A DNA stretch of 54,467 nt from JAICND01 sp040905905 (GCA_040905905.1 JBBDQN010000009.1:1-54467); one strand, 5' to 3'. Shown: positions 24,423-34,154, counted from the stretch's first letter. Numbers and translations are program-made. The notes: generated by a model not told the origin, from the sequence alone.

Positions 24423-27242
24423 ATGTCGAGCGACACACTTCTCATCCGCGGGGCGCGCGAGCACAACCTCAAAAACATAACCCTCGAGCTACCCCGGGGA
24501 AAGCTGATCGTTTTCACCGGGCTGTCAGGCTCGGGCAAGTCCTCGCTTGCCTTCGACACCATCTACGCAGAGGGCCAGCGACGCTATGTCGAGTCGTTAT
24601 CGGCCTATGCCCGCCAGTTCCTGGGTCAGATGGACAAACCAGACGTCGACTTCATCGAGGGCCTTTCGCCCGCCATCTCCATCGATCAGAAGACGGCTTC
24701 CCGCAATCCCCGGTCCACCGTCGGAACCGTCACTGAGATTCACGACTACCTCCGACTCCTCTATGCCCGCATCGGGATCCCCCACTGCCCGAACGACGGC
24801 ACCCCCGTCAGCCGGCAAACTCCCCAGCAGATAGTCGACCGGATCCTGGAGCTTCCCGAGGGCACCCGTTTTTCGGTGTTGGCTCCGGTGGTACGGGGCC
24901 GCAAAGGTGAATACGAGACCCTGCTCAAAGACCTGGCCTCGCAGGGATTTGCCCGGGCCAAAGTCGATGGAGAAGTACGCGAGCTCACCGAGGACATCCG
25001 CCTCGATCGCTACTTCCAGCATTCGATCGAGGTGGTGGTCGACCGGCTGGTCCAAAAAGCCGGCATCGACCAGCGACTAACCGAGTCGCTGGAAACGGCC
25101 CTCCGCCTGGCCGATGGCGTTGCCGAAATCGAAGTTGTCGACGGACCTACCCTCACCTTCAGCCAGCACCTCGCATGCCCTATCTGTGGCCTCTCCTTTG
25201 AGGAGCTGCAGCCGCGCAACTTCTCATTCAACAGTCCCTATGGCGCCTGCAGCGAGTGTTCGGGCATCGGCACCCGGTATCAGGTTGACCCTGACCTGGT
25301 GGTGCCTGACCCGGACAGGTCGTTGCAGGATGGGGCCATAGCCCCCTGGTCATCCGCCACGGCCGACTATCACAAACGCCTCCTTGAGGGACTCGCGGAG
25401 AAACTGGGGTTCTCGACCGAGGCCCCATTTGCCAAGCTGCCCAAGAAGATCCGAGAGACCATTCTCTACGGGCTACCGGGAGCCAAGGTCACGGTGACCT
25501 ATCGCAACCGCTATGGACGAACCCGTCAATATCAGGCGGAGTACGAGGGCGCCATCCCTTTCCTCAACCGGCGCCATGGAGGGGCGGAGTCGGACTCAGC
25601 CCGGGAGTGGTACCAGGAGTTCATGCGGGAGGTCCCCTGCTCGGCGTGCGGGGGGTCGCGGCTTAATCCGATCTCGCGGTCGGTGTTGATTAACGGCAAG
25701 AACATCCACGAATTCTCGACAATGGCGATAGGAGACTTGTCCGCCTCCATCGGTGATTGGAAGCTGACCGAGCGAGAGAACCAGATCGCGGCCCGGGTCC
25801 TCAAGGAGATCAGGGCCCGGCTCCGTTTCCTAGTCGACGTTGGCCTCGACTACCTCACCCTGGCCCGCTCGGCGGCCACCCTGGCCGGGGGAGAGGCACA
25901 ACGAATCAGACTGGCAACCCAGATCGGCTCGGGTCTGGTGGGCGTTCTCTACATTCTCGACGAACCCTCGATCGGGCTGCACCAGCGCGACAACCAGAAG
26001 CTGATCGAGACGCTGATCAGGCTGCGCGACATGGGCAACTCACTGATCGTGGTCGAACACGACGAAGACACGATTCGGGTCGCCGACCACATCGTCGACA
26101 TCGGACCGGGAGCCGGTGAACACGGCGGTTACATCGTTGCCCAGGGCTCGCTGGCCGACATCTGCGCCGAATCGACCTCGCTCACCGGCGACTATCTCGC
26201 CCGACGCCGCCGGATCGAGCTGCCATTGATTCGCCGTCCCCGCAACGGGAAGGCCATCACGGTGGTGGGGGCGACGGAGCACAATCTTAAGAACCTCACG
26301 GTCGAGTTCCCGCTCGGGATCTTCACCTGCGTCACGGGTGTATCCGGGTCAGGCAAGTCGACCCTGGTCCAGGACATACTTTTCGAAGCCCTCCATCAGA
26401 AGCTTTATCGCTCGCGGGTGGTGCCGGGCGGGCACAAACGGATCAACGGCATCCAGAACATCGACAAGGTCATCAACATCGACCAGTCGCCGATCGGTCG
26501 CACTCCCCGCAGCAACCCCGCCACCTACACGAAGGTGTTCGACCATGTCCGGGGGCTGTTCGCGGCCACCCCCGAGGCCCGGGCTCGTGGTTATCTGCCG
26601 GGTCGGTTCTCCTTCAATGTGAAGGGAGGTCGGTGCGAGGCCTGTGCCGGGGACGGCACCATCCGCATCGAGATGCACTTCCTTCCCGATGTCTATGTGC
26701 CGTGTGAGGTTTGCCGGGGGGCCCGTTACAACCGGGAGACGCTGGAGATCCTGTGGAAGGGCCACTCGATCGCCGAAGTGCTCGACATGTCGGTGGAGGA
26801 GGCGTTGTCGGTGTTCGGCAACCAGCCGAAGATCGTCAGGGTCCTGCAAACCCTGTTCGACGTAGGGCTCGGTTACATCCGTCTTGGACAAGCGGCCACC
26901 ACTCTCTCCGGTGGGGAGGCGCAGCGGATCAAACTCTCATCAGAGCTGGGTCGGCGTTCCACCGGTCGTACTTTCTACATACTCGATGAACCGACCACAG
27001 GCCTGCACTTCGAGGACATGCGCAAGCTCCTCCAGGTTCTTCAGCGCCTGGTCGATGCCGGCAATACGGTGCTCGTAATCGAGCACAACCTCGATGTCAT
27101 CAAGTCCTCGGACTGGATCATCGACATGGGCCCCGAAGGGGGCGGGGGCGGCGGGGAAATAGTGGCCCAGGGCACACCCGAGGAAGTGTCTGAGATACCC
27201 GAGAGCTACACCGGCAAATTCCTCCGAGAAGTGCTGAGTTGA
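24423..27242 (+). CDS. uvrA: excinuclease ABC subunit A
   Basis: A 939-residue protein of normal length. Two ABC ATPase modules: Walker A GLSGSGKS (33-40) and GVSGSGKSTL (about 639-648), signatures LAGGEAQRIRLATQ and LSGGEAQRIKLSSE, and Walker B motifs ILDEPSIGLHQRD and ILDEPTTGLHFED. Zinc-finger cysteines are present as CPIC...CSEC and CEAC...CEVC. It recognises damaged DNA and loads UvrB in nucleotide excision repair. uvrB is not adjacent and is not in the window. Its stop lies 1 bp from that of the convergent membrane gene. Confidence 0.98.
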   Translation: MSSDTLLIRGAREHNLKNITLELPRGKLIVFTGLSGSGKSSLAFDTIYAEGQRRYVESLSAYARQFLGQMDKPDVDFIEGLSPAISIDQKTASRNPRSTVGTVTEIHDYLRLLYARIGIPHCPNDGTPVSRQTPQQIVDRILELPEGTRFSVLAPVVRGRKGEYETLLKDLASQGFARAKVDGEVRELTEDIRLDRYFQHSIEVVVDRLVQKAGIDQRLTESLETALRLADGVAEIEVVDGPTLTFSQHLACPICGLSFEELQPRNFSFNSPYGACSECSGIGTRYQVDPDLVVPDPDRSLQDGAIAPWSSATADYHKRLLEGLAEKLGFSTEAPFAKLPKKIRETILYGLPGAKVTVTYRNRYGRTRQYQAEYEGAIPFLNRRHGGAESDSAREWYQEFMREVPCSACGGSRLNPISRSVLINGKNIHEFSTMAIGDLSASIGDWKLTERENQIAARVLKEIRARLRFLVDVGLDYLTLARSAATLAGGEAQRIRLATQIGSGLVGVLYILDEPSIGLHQRDNQKLIETLIRLRDMGNSLIVVEHDEDTIRVADHIVDIGPGAGEHGGYIVAQGSLADICAESTSLTGDYLARRRRIELPLIRRPRNGKAITVVGATEHNLKNLTVEFPLGIFTCVTGVSGSGKSTLVQDILFEALHQKLYRSRVVPGGHKRINGIQNIDKVINIDQSPIGRTPRSNPATYTKVFDHVRGLFAATPEARARGYLPGRFSFNVKGGRCEACAGDGTIRIEMHFLPDVYVPCEVCRGARYNRETLEILWKGHSIAEVLDMSVEEALSVFGNQPKIVRVLQTLFDVGLGYIRLGQAATTLSGGEAQRIKLSSELGRRSTGRTFYILDEPTTGLHFEDMRKLLQVLQRLVDAGNTVLVIEHNLDVIKSSDWIIDMGPEGGGGGGEIVAQGTPEEVSEIPESYTGKFLREVLS

Positions 27243-27243
27243 C

Positions 27244-28485
27244 TCAGAATCTGTAAGGGTCGGCCACTCCTACCGCCTGCAGAATGACGGCGATGACCAC
27301 GCCTCCGGCGAAGAGGGCTTGACGGAACCTTGACTCCTTCACCCAGTGTCGGTAGGAGAGGAACAGGAGCGGCGCCCAGGCCACCAAAGACTCCAGGGGA
27401 TAGCGATAGCCGAAATATCGGTCGCCTCCTGCGTAACCCTGCAGGTAGTACTGCAGAAAGAAGTAGGCGACTCCCCCCAGGGCGGTCGCCTTGACCCATG
27501 GAGCAGCGTGCCGCCAGGCAGCGGGGAGCCCTGGAATCAGTAGGAGAAGGAAGGGCGAAATCGATAACAGACCGCGTGTCGGGTGAGCAAGCGCAAACCC
27601 CATGTTGGCTAGCCATCCCGCCACATCGAGACCAGGGTCCCGCTCCGACCAACCCTCGGCGAACCCCCCCAAAAGCGACCAGCTTCCGAAGACAAAGCGG
27701 TTGTAGATGACGAGGGCCAGGAGTCCGGCCAGGGGTGCCAGGGCCTGGGGCAGAGACGGCATCCGTCGGTCCTTGATCGCCTGGTATCCCTCGATGGCAG
27801 CCGGGATGACCACCGACTGCGGGCGGGTGAGGATTGCCGGGATCCAGGCCGCGCCCGCCCGCCATGACGGTACCGGCGTCGTCCACAGCACCCCGAGCGC
27901 CACCCACAACATGGTGGGGCCATGTCGCCAGAGCGCCTGGGAGCTGACAGCCCAGCAGCCAGTTGCAAAGGCCAGCACCAGCGCACCCCCCAGAGCCGAC
28001 CGATGGTCCCCCAAACGACTGAGGGAGAGGAAGGTGACCCCGCAGGCAGCGGCCGTGACAACCGCTGCGACCAGGGCACCCGGCCAGATCGGTGGCACCG
28101 GGTAGGTGACCAGGTTGCCCGCGGGCCCGACCACTGATGCGCTCCGGATCGGCTCGTTGAAGATCGCATATATCGGTGCGGCGTGCAACACCACTCCGGG
28201 GGGTGCGACGTTAACGGGTCCAATCGCCCCCTCCACGACTCCGATAACACCAGGCGGCGCCTCCGGTGAGAGGAACGAAGCGTAATCCTGAAGGACCAAA
28301 GTCCCCCTGGACCCGAGCGACCAGGCCGCCACCGTGTAGGTGAATGGGTCGTGGGTCCAAGAGGCCTTGGGGGAAGTGGCGAAGTAGGTGCCGGTAAGGG
28401 CGACTGTGAGGATCACGCCCTGTAGGATTGGTGATCGAACCAAAGAGTCACGCATGGTGGGGGACGGATCCCTTGGTTCATTCAA
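27244..28485 (-). CDS. polytopic membrane protein, possible GT-C glycosyltransferase
   Basis: A 413-residue protein with about ten membrane helices. The first loop has SWTHDPFTYTVAAWSLGSRG, with an acidic residue after the first helix as in GT-C enzymes, and later loops have GGDRYFGYRYPLESL near the C-terminus. It resembles uncharacterised actinobacterial membrane proteins of the arabinosyl/mannosyl-transferase type, but I cannot name a substrate. A second ATG at 28455 is an alternative start. It is convergent with uvrA and diverges from the epimerase gene by 86 bp. Confidence 0.7.
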   Translation of the reverse strand: MNEPRDPSPTMRDSLVRSPILQGVILTVALTGTYFATSPKASWTHDPFTYTVAAWSLGSRGTLVLQDYASFLSPEAPPGVIGVVEGAIGPVNVAPPGVVLHAAPIYAIFNEPIRSASVVGPAGNLVTYPVPPIWPGALVAAVVTAAACGVTFLSLSRLGDHRSALGGALVLAFATGCWAVSSQALWRHGPTMLWVALGVLWTTPVPSWRAGAAWIPAILTRPQSVVIPAAIEGYQAIKDRRMPSLPQALAPLAGLLALVIYNRFVFGSWSLLGGFAEGWSERDPGLDVAGWLANMGFALAHPTRGLLSISPFLLLLIPGLPAAWRHAAPWVKATALGGVAYFFLQYYLQGYAGGDRYFGYRYPLESLVAWAPLLFLSYRHWVKESRFRQALFAGGVVIAVILQAVGVADPYRF

Positions 28486-28571
28486 CCAGACCGGTACGAT
28501 CGGACAACCCTCGCGGGACCCGAGCCTTTAGCACGCGTAGCGTTCCGCCGATGTAGTCGGAGATCGATAAA

Positions 28572-29579
28572 TTGCACGAATCCAATCGCGAATCCGCTCG
28601 CCGCGCCGGCTTGAACCAGTTCTCGGAGTTTGAGGGCAAACACCTCGTGGTTCTGGGCGGTGCCGGCTTTTTAGGCTCGCACGCGTGTTCCTGGCTGACC
28701 TCGTCAGGAGCACAAGTGACGTGCATCGACAACATGATCACCGGTTCTCCCGGCAACGTCGGCCATCTCCTCGGCAACGCGAGCTTCAGACTGCTCGACT
28801 ACGACGTCACCGACTATCTGCACGTGGCGGGCAAGGTGGACTTCGTCCTCAACTTTGCTTCGCCGGCTTCTCCGGTCGACTATCTACGGTGGCCCATCCA
28901 CACCCTGAAGGTCGGTGCGCTGGGCACTCACAAGGGTCTGGGTCTGGCATTGGCCCATGGGGCCGTGTTCCTGCTGGCGTCGACCTCCGAAGTGTATGGA
29001 GATCCCCTGGTGAACCCACAGCCCGAGTCCTATCGGGGAAACGTCAACCCGGTGGGGCCCCGCGGCGTTTATGACGAAGCCAAGCGCTTTGCCGAGGCTC
29101 TCACGCTCGCATATCACCGCCAGCACCAGCTTCCGGTGCGGATCGTCCGGATCTTCAACACGTTTGGGCCAGGCATGCGTCTCCATGACGGCCGGGCTAT
29201 CCCTGCTTTCTTCGCGGCGGCGTTGCAGGGCCAGCGGCTACCGGTCCATGGCGACGGTTCTCAAACCCGCTCTCTCTGTTACGTCGACGACCTCATCGAC
29301 GGCATTCTCCGGTTGCTGCTCGTCGACTATGCCGACCCGGTCAACCTGGGAAACCCGGAGGAGGTGACGGTCCTGGAGTTGGCGGAGTTGGTGCAAGAAG
29401 TGACCGGCAATCATCCCGGGATTGAGTTCCTCCCGCGTCCGGTGGACGATCCAACCGTCAGACGACCCGATACGACCCGGGCTGGTGAGTTGCTGGGTTG
29501 GAAGCCGCAAACCACTTTGCGTGCGGGACTCGAAAGAACTCTTCCATGGTTTCGAGAGTTGCTCGTACCAGGTAACTGA
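28572..29579 (+). CDS. NAD-dependent sugar epimerase/dehydratase, UDP-glucuronate-decarboxylase-like
   Basis: A 335-residue extended short-chain dehydrogenase. The NAD motif GGAGFLGSH lies at about 30-38, FASPASPVDYL follows strand 4, and the active site has TSEVYG and YDEAK (Tyr-x-x-x-Lys). The FASPASP and ESYRGNVNPVGPRGVYDEAKRF stretches are close to UDP-glucuronate decarboxylases (UXS) that make UDP-xylose. The start is a TTG; a later in-frame start would remove only the poorly conserved N-terminus. It lies 8 bp before the next gene and probably leads the coupled operon ending at 34154, supplying a nucleotide sugar. Confidence 0.85.
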   Translation: MHESNRESARRAGLNQFSEFEGKHLVVLGGAGFLGSHACSWLTSSGAQVTCIDNMITGSPGNVGHLLGNASFRLLDYDVTDYLHVAGKVDFVLNFASPASPVDYLRWPIHTLKVGALGTHKGLGLALAHGAVFLLASTSEVYGDPLVNPQPESYRGNVNPVGPRGVYDEAKRFAEALTLAYHRQHQLPVRIVRIFNTFGPGMRLHDGRAIPAFFAAALQGQRLPVHGDGSQTRSLCYVDDLIDGILRLLLVDYADPVNLGNPEEVTVLELAELVQEVTGNHPGIEFLPRPVDDPTVRRPDTTRAGELLGWKPQTTLRAGLERTLPWFRELLVPGN

Positions 29580-29587
29580 TCGGCACA

Positions 29588-30139
29588 TTGGTGGCGACTA
29601 CCGAGGTTGACGATCGCGTGAATGACCGGGTCGGATCGACACCACTATTGCGTTTGCTTCCGGTTGTATTCACCGTCGTCAGCCTTCTGGGAGTGGTAGC
29701 GGTCCACGTGCCGTGGCTCCCGATCGGAGTTCAGGCAGCCGGCCACTCGCTAACCAACCACATCGGTCAGGAAGTCCGTTGGAACATGTTCTCCGCCGAC
29801 CCGAGAGGAACTGCACTCGACTTGTGGGCCACCATCGAGTTCGAAGACGGCATCTCCGAAACGTGGAGGATCGATCGTCCGTTGGCAGGGGGGGAGCTGC
29901 GGGAATACCGGTGGGTGAAGTGGATGGAGACCGCTGTTCTCTTGAAGCCGGAGGACCAGCTGCAGGGATTGGCTGGATGGTTGGCCGCGCAGAGTGCCCG
30001 GCCTGTCTCCCGTATAACCGTCTTCGGATCCGAGCGACCCCCCTCATCGCCCCGAGCATCGCGACCCCAACCCGTGGTTTCCGTTCTCTTGCGAGTCGAC
30101 GCTGCCGACCTATCCCCAATCGAGGCCCCCGGTGGTTAG
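29588..30139 (+). CDS. membrane-anchored protein accompanying HTTM protein
   Basis: A 183-residue protein with one N-terminal membrane helix (about 22-46) and a small extracytoplasmic domain that begins near WNMFSADPRG (65-74) and continues with beta-rich sequence (LWATIEFEDG, ETWRIDRP). Small proteins with a W-x-MF motif beside HTTM proteins are familiar, but their function is not known to me. The start is TTG or the next codon GTG. Its end overlaps the HTTM gene by 8 bp. Confidence 0.7.
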   Translation: MVATTEVDDRVNDRVGSTPLLRLLPVVFTVVSLLGVVAVHVPWLPIGVQAAGHSLTNHIGQEVRWNMFSADPRGTALDLWATIEFEDGISETWRIDRPLAGGELREYRWVKWMETAVLLKPEDQLQGLAGWLAAQSARPVSRITVFGSERPPSSPRASRPQPVVSVLLRVDAADLSPIEAPGG

Positions 30140-31058
30140 CCGCCTGCGCCGTCGCCTGGAGACCTTCTTCTTCGCTCCGGTCTATGCCACTCCGATCGCC
30201 TTGCTCAGGATCGCGTTCGGGCTCCTGTCACTTATTTCGGCGGCGACCCTACTGGCCGACATCGACCCTCTATTGGGCTGGCTTCGGGTCGACTCAACCG
30301 GTGAGATCGGATGGTGGCAATTCTGGCCTGGAGCATCGACAGCGGCCGTTTCTGCCATGGCCTGGGTGCTGGTCGCTGCATCGCTCTTGATGACGCTGGG
30401 ATGTTTCACTCGAGCCTCGACTTGGGCCGTATTCCTGTTGACGCTTGCCCTCCAGCGATACAACCCGGCTGCCTTCAACGGCGGCGACTTCATCATGCGG
30501 GGGATTCCCCTCATGGGGCTGGCACTTTCACCCGCCGGTGCCTATCTCTCGATCGACGCCTTGCGGAAACATCAAACTGGAGCGAAGACTCCGTTGGTGG
30601 CGCCCTGGACGCTTCGCTTCATCCAGCTCCATATTTCATTGGGGTACGTTCTCACCGTTTTGCTGAAGCTGCGGGGCGACACGTGGCTGGGCGGATCGGC
30701 CATCTGGTACGCGCTCAGCATCGAAGAGCTCACGCGGTTCGACATTCCGTCCTGGCTGGCGGCCCCCCCGGTCGGGGCGGTGCTTTCCTGGACCTCTCTG
30801 GCCATCGAAGTCGGCATCGGGATCGGGGTATGGTTTCGCAAAGCCCGTCCCTGGGTGCTTGGCGCCGGGGTGATATTTCACCTCGGTATCGCACTGCTCT
30901 TCGAAATCGGCTTCTTCTCATTCGTCATGATCGCGTCCTATCTCGCTTTCCTGCCGGATCGGGAAAGCCCTCGGCTACTACTGCGGCCTTCCTGGCGATC
31001 CCGGCCTGATGTTGAGGAGGGGCGCCCGGGCAGCGCTCTCCAACCCAATACGGTGTGA
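30132..31058 (+). CDS. HTTM-domain membrane protein (vitamin K-dependent gamma-carboxylase-like)
   Basis: A 308-residue integral membrane protein with about seven helices. It opens with ALLRIAFGLLSL, has RYNPAAFNGGDFIMR, then LLKLRGDTW with K179, matching the catalytic-lysine segment of gamma-carboxylases (KKLDADW in the human enzyme). VIFHLGIALLFEIGFFSFVM (about 247-266) matches the FH...FS-VM segment, with H250. The family carboxylates Glu in animals; bacterial members mostly have unknown substrates. Start GTG overlaps the previous gene, and its end is coupled by GTGA to the methyltransferase. Confidence 0.85.
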   Translation: MVSRLRRRLETFFFAPVYATPIALLRIAFGLLSLISAATLLADIDPLLGWLRVDSTGEIGWWQFWPGASTAAVSAMAWVLVAASLLMTLGCFTRASTWAVFLLTLALQRYNPAAFNGGDFIMRGIPLMGLALSPAGAYLSIDALRKHQTGAKTPLVAPWTLRFIQLHISLGYVLTVLLKLRGDTWLGGSAIWYALSIEELTRFDIPSWLAAPPVGAVLSWTSLAIEVGIGIGVWFRKARPWVLGAGVIFHLGIALLFEIGFFSFVMIASYLAFLPDRESPRLLLRPSWRSRPDVEEGRPGSALQPNTV

Positions 31059-31762
31059 AAGGAGATCCCTGGCCGGCCCTGGGTGCGTGGTGGCTCGAAG
31101 AACTATCGGGTGACCCTGCTTATGAAGAGGAGGTGTATCCATGGCTCCTCGACCTGCTGGCACCGGTGGATGGCGACTTGATTCTCGACATCGGTTGTGG
31201 CGACGGCCGCCTGATGGCCAAGCTATCGGGGACCGGGGCCAGCGTGATCGGATGTGACTTCAATCGGTTGCTGCTGACCAAGGCGAGTGCGGTCGGTCCG
31301 GTAGTCGCCGCCAAGCTGCCGCAATTGACCTGGGTGCGTCGAGGATCGTTTGACAAGGCTCTGGTCGGATTGGTCCTCGAACACCTCCCGGACGAGCGCG
31401 ACTTCTTCCAACAGGCAGCGGCGGTGGTGAGGCGAGACGGGGTGATGGCGATGGTCATCAATCACCCGGTTTGGACAGCTCCGAAGTCGAGTCCGATGGA
31501 GGACTCCTCGGGGGAGACTCTGTGGCGTCCGGGTGTCTACTTTGGTCGGGGCTACTCCGACGAACCGGCCGGCCGGCAAACGGTTCGCTTCTATCACCGC
31601 ACGATGTCCGACCTGCTCAATGCGGCCTCCGACGCCGGTTGGGACCTCGAGCGCCTGGAGGAAAAGGGCATCAGCGCCGCCCAGGTGGAGAGGTATCCGG
31701 AATACGCTGGACAGGAGCATATTCCCCGACTCCTGGGAGCGAAGTGGCGTCGCCGAACCTGA
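31055..31762 (+). CDS. class I SAM-dependent methyltransferase
   Basis: A 235-residue enzyme with motif I LILDIGCGDGRLM (about 42-54), VIGCDFNR (motif II) and ALVGLVLEHLPDERDF (motif IV region). No membrane segment. Substrate is unknown; its position between two HTTM genes, with coupling on both sides (GTGA upstream, 19-bp overlap downstream), suggests it works on the same product. Confidence 0.85.
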   Translation: MKGDPWPALGAWWLEELSGDPAYEEEVYPWLLDLLAPVDGDLILDIGCGDGRLMAKLSGTGASVIGCDFNRLLLTKASAVGPVVAAKLPQLTWVRRGSFDKALVGLVLEHLPDERDFFQQAAAVVRRDGVMAMVINHPVWTAPKSSPMEDSSGETLWRPGVYFGRGYSDEPAGRQTVRFYHRTMSDLLNAASDAGWDLERLEEKGISAAQVERYPEYAGQEHIPRLLGAKWRRRT

Positions 31763-33108
31763 GTTTTCTGGATCCGCGCGAGCGAATCTTCAGCCGGTTG
31801 TGGGGTGTCGCACTGGTCGCCCACGTAGCAGGCAATTGGGCGCAGCCCGACATTCCGAAACCGGTGGGGTGGGCGAACCTGGCAGTGGGCCTGGTCGGGG
31901 TGTTTTTGGCGCTTCGTCCAGGCCGACGTCTCCTGCTCGCGGCGAGCGTTCTCGTGGTGACCTCCGTCATCTTGGAGATGCCGGTGACGGGCAACCACTG
32001 GTTGCTGGCGGGTCTGGTCTCGGCCGCGATCCTGGTCACAGGTGGCCAGCCGTCCACGCTCTTTCCGGCGGCCCGCATGATCCTGCTGATCTTCTACGCG
32101 TTCGCGGCCTTCGCCAAGCTCAACACCGGATTCTTCGACCCAACCGTGAGCTGTGCCGTGTTCTACTCGAACCAATGGCTTGACGGTTTTGGATTGGGAC
32201 CGCTGACGACCGATTCAGCCGGCGCAACGATGGCGGTGTGGGGGTCGGTACTGGTCGAATCGGCTGTTCCGATCCTGCTCGTCGTGAGACCACTCCGCCC
32301 CTGGGGGGTCGTCCTTGGAACGGTGTTCCATACCGTGATTTCCTTCGACCTCAACCAGCACTTCTACGACTTCACGTCAGTGTTGCTGCCACTCTTCTTC
32401 CTCTTCGCTCCCGCCGGGATGGTCCAGCAAGTCGAGCGATCGTGGGCCCATGTCCCTCCCCGGGCCAGACGCCTGGTGATGGCAGGGTTCCTGACCCTGG
32501 GCGGGGCGATAGTGGTTTCTGCGGTGCTGCCGCTGACCTCCTTCACCGCGGCTCTGGTGACCGCGGTCCCATTCTTTCTGTGGATTCCCTTTGGCATCTG
32601 GTTCGTCGTGGTATTAGTTCGGGCTCTCGCCCCGGGGGAGAAGCTGAACTGGTCAATGAGACCCCTGGCCGCCCTGGTCGTGACCATCACGTTCCTCAAC
32701 GGCCTCGCTCCATACACAGAGCTGAAGACTGCCCACAGCTTCAACATGTACGCCAATCTTCTGACCGCCGGAGGAGAGTCGAATCATCTGCTGGTCACGA
32801 GGACCATGCCGCTCCGGGAGGGTTACACGGACCCGGTTGAGATCCTCGACTCCTCAGATCAAGGGCTGCTCGCCTATCGAGATGCCGGTTATCTCATCGC
32901 CTACCCCCAGTTCCGCCAGTATCTGGTGCGCCGGCCGGAGGTGAGCGTCGATTATCTGCGTGGGGGAGTCTCGTATTCGGTGCCTCGGGTCGGGGAACGT
33001 GGGTCCCTGGCAGCTCCCGTTCCATGGTGGTGGCGCTACTTCCCGTTGCGTGCGGTCGACACCCAGCGGCCTCCGCGCTGTCAGGATGTCTTTCTCAACG
33101 CGTTGTGA
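31744..33108 (+). CDS. second HTTM-like integral membrane protein
   Basis: From GTG 31744 this is 454 residues; the frame is open further upstream but that part overlaps the methyltransferase. About ten membrane helices. FAKLNTGFFD (K125) and VFHTVISFDLNQHFYDF (H196) occupy the same relative places as the lysine and FH segments of HTTM/gamma-carboxylase proteins. A C-terminal soluble part from about residue 330 contains APYTELKTAHSFNMYANL and ends RCQDVFLNAL. It is longer than the first HTTM protein and shares little overall sequence. Coupled to the next gene by GTGA. Confidence 0.72.
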   Translation: MASPNLSFLDPRERIFSRLWGVALVAHVAGNWAQPDIPKPVGWANLAVGLVGVFLALRPGRRLLLAASVLVVTSVILEMPVTGNHWLLAGLVSAAILVTGGQPSTLFPAARMILLIFYAFAAFAKLNTGFFDPTVSCAVFYSNQWLDGFGLGPLTTDSAGATMAVWGSVLVESAVPILLVVRPLRPWGVVLGTVFHTVISFDLNQHFYDFTSVLLPLFFLFAPAGMVQQVERSWAHVPPRARRLVMAGFLTLGGAIVVSAVLPLTSFTAALVTAVPFFLWIPFGIWFVVVLVRALAPGEKLNWSMRPLAALVVTITFLNGLAPYTELKTAHSFNMYANLLTAGGESNHLLVTRTMPLREGYTDPVEILDSSDQGLLAYRDAGYLIAYPQFRQYLVRRPEVSVDYLRGGVSYSVPRVGERGSLAAPVPWWWRYFPLRAVDTQRPPRCQDVFLNAL

Positions 33109-34154
33109 CGCAAAACGATCACTCCATGCGTCCCCAACGTGTGGCTATCTGGGTGGGCCTGGCCGGATTTGCTGTTGGCGTGGCGATGACGTGGGCTGGG
33201 ATTCAACAGTTGGGCAGCGTCTCTGGTTTTCTTCACATCCCTGCCGCAGAAGCCGCGTTCTACGAGCGGCTGGTTGGACCGGTCGTGGTCGCACCTGCAC
33301 CGGGTCACGATGGCCGCTATTACCTGCTGCTGGCCATCGACCCCTTTTTACAGCAGGTGGATGACTACGAGGCCGCGTTCGACTTCCCTCGCTATCGAGC
33401 ACAGCGCATCGCATATCCAATGGTGGCGGGGCTTTTGGGCTCCATCCCGGCCAAGGCTGCAATGTGGTCCCTAGTGCTCGTCAACATTGGGGCAATTGGG
33501 TTGGGGTGCTGGTCCACCGCCCGACTGTCGCACGCGCTCGGTAAGAATGGCTGGTGGGGGCTCTCGTTCGTTGTCAACCCTGGCGTCTACTTCGAGCTAC
33601 TAATCGATGGCGGATCGATTTTGGGCTGGGCGCTGGCGATCCTGGCCATAGAGCGATTATTGAAGGGTCGGAATGGGCCGGCGGTCTTGCTTCTTGTGGC
33701 CGCCGGATTGTCCCGGGAAACGATGCTGATCGTTGCGGCAGCGTGCGCTGCGTACGTCTTTCGGAACGACCCGAAATGGTCAATCAGATTGGCCGCGTGG
33801 CCACTGGCGATCTGGTTGGCATGGGCGACGATCGTCGGACTCCGTCTCACCGGTCCGATGGTGCCGAACACTGTGTCGGCCGCGCCGTTCACGGGTTTTG
33901 GGCCGGCGGTCGCGCACTGGCTGGATCAAGGAGGACCACATCTTGCGGTGGGAGTCCTTGTGTTGATGTGTACGGCCATCGCGATATTTGGGATCATCAA
34001 ATACCCGAGTCCTGTGTCGGGCACTGCCCTCGGTTTCGGGCTACTGATGTTCGTCCTTGGTCACGGTGTGCTGAGCGACTACGGCAACCTGAGCCGGGCC
34101 ATGATCCCCATGGTTCCGTCTGCACTCCTGATTCTTGCCCCCGTTCGGTCGTAG
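33105..34154 (+). CDS. polytopic membrane protein, GT-C-like, paralogue of the gene at 23282
   Basis: From GTG 33105 (GTGA overlap) this is 349 residues; ATG 33126 is an alternative. About eight membrane helices. The N-terminal loop has VGPVVV, GHDGRYYLLLAIDP and YRAQRIAYPMVAGLLG, and AAGLSRETML lies in a mid-protein helix. The same ordered motifs occur in the protein at 23282-24391, so the two are paralogues in different glycan blocks. It ends the coupled operon. Confidence 0.72.
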   Translation: MTQNDHSMRPQRVAIWVGLAGFAVGVAMTWAGIQQLGSVSGFLHIPAAEAAFYERLVGPVVVAPAPGHDGRYYLLLAIDPFLQQVDDYEAAFDFPRYRAQRIAYPMVAGLLGSIPAKAAMWSLVLVNIGAIGLGCWSTARLSHALGKNGWWGLSFVVNPGVYFELLIDGGSILGWALAILAIERLLKGRNGPAVLLLVAAGLSRETMLIVAAACAAYVFRNDPKWSIRLAAWPLAIWLAWATIVGLRLTGPMVPNTVSAAPFTGFGPAVAHWLDQGGPHLAVGVLVLMCTAIAIFGIIKYPSPVSGTALGFGLLMFVLGHGVLSDYGNLSRAMIPMVPSALLILAPVRS

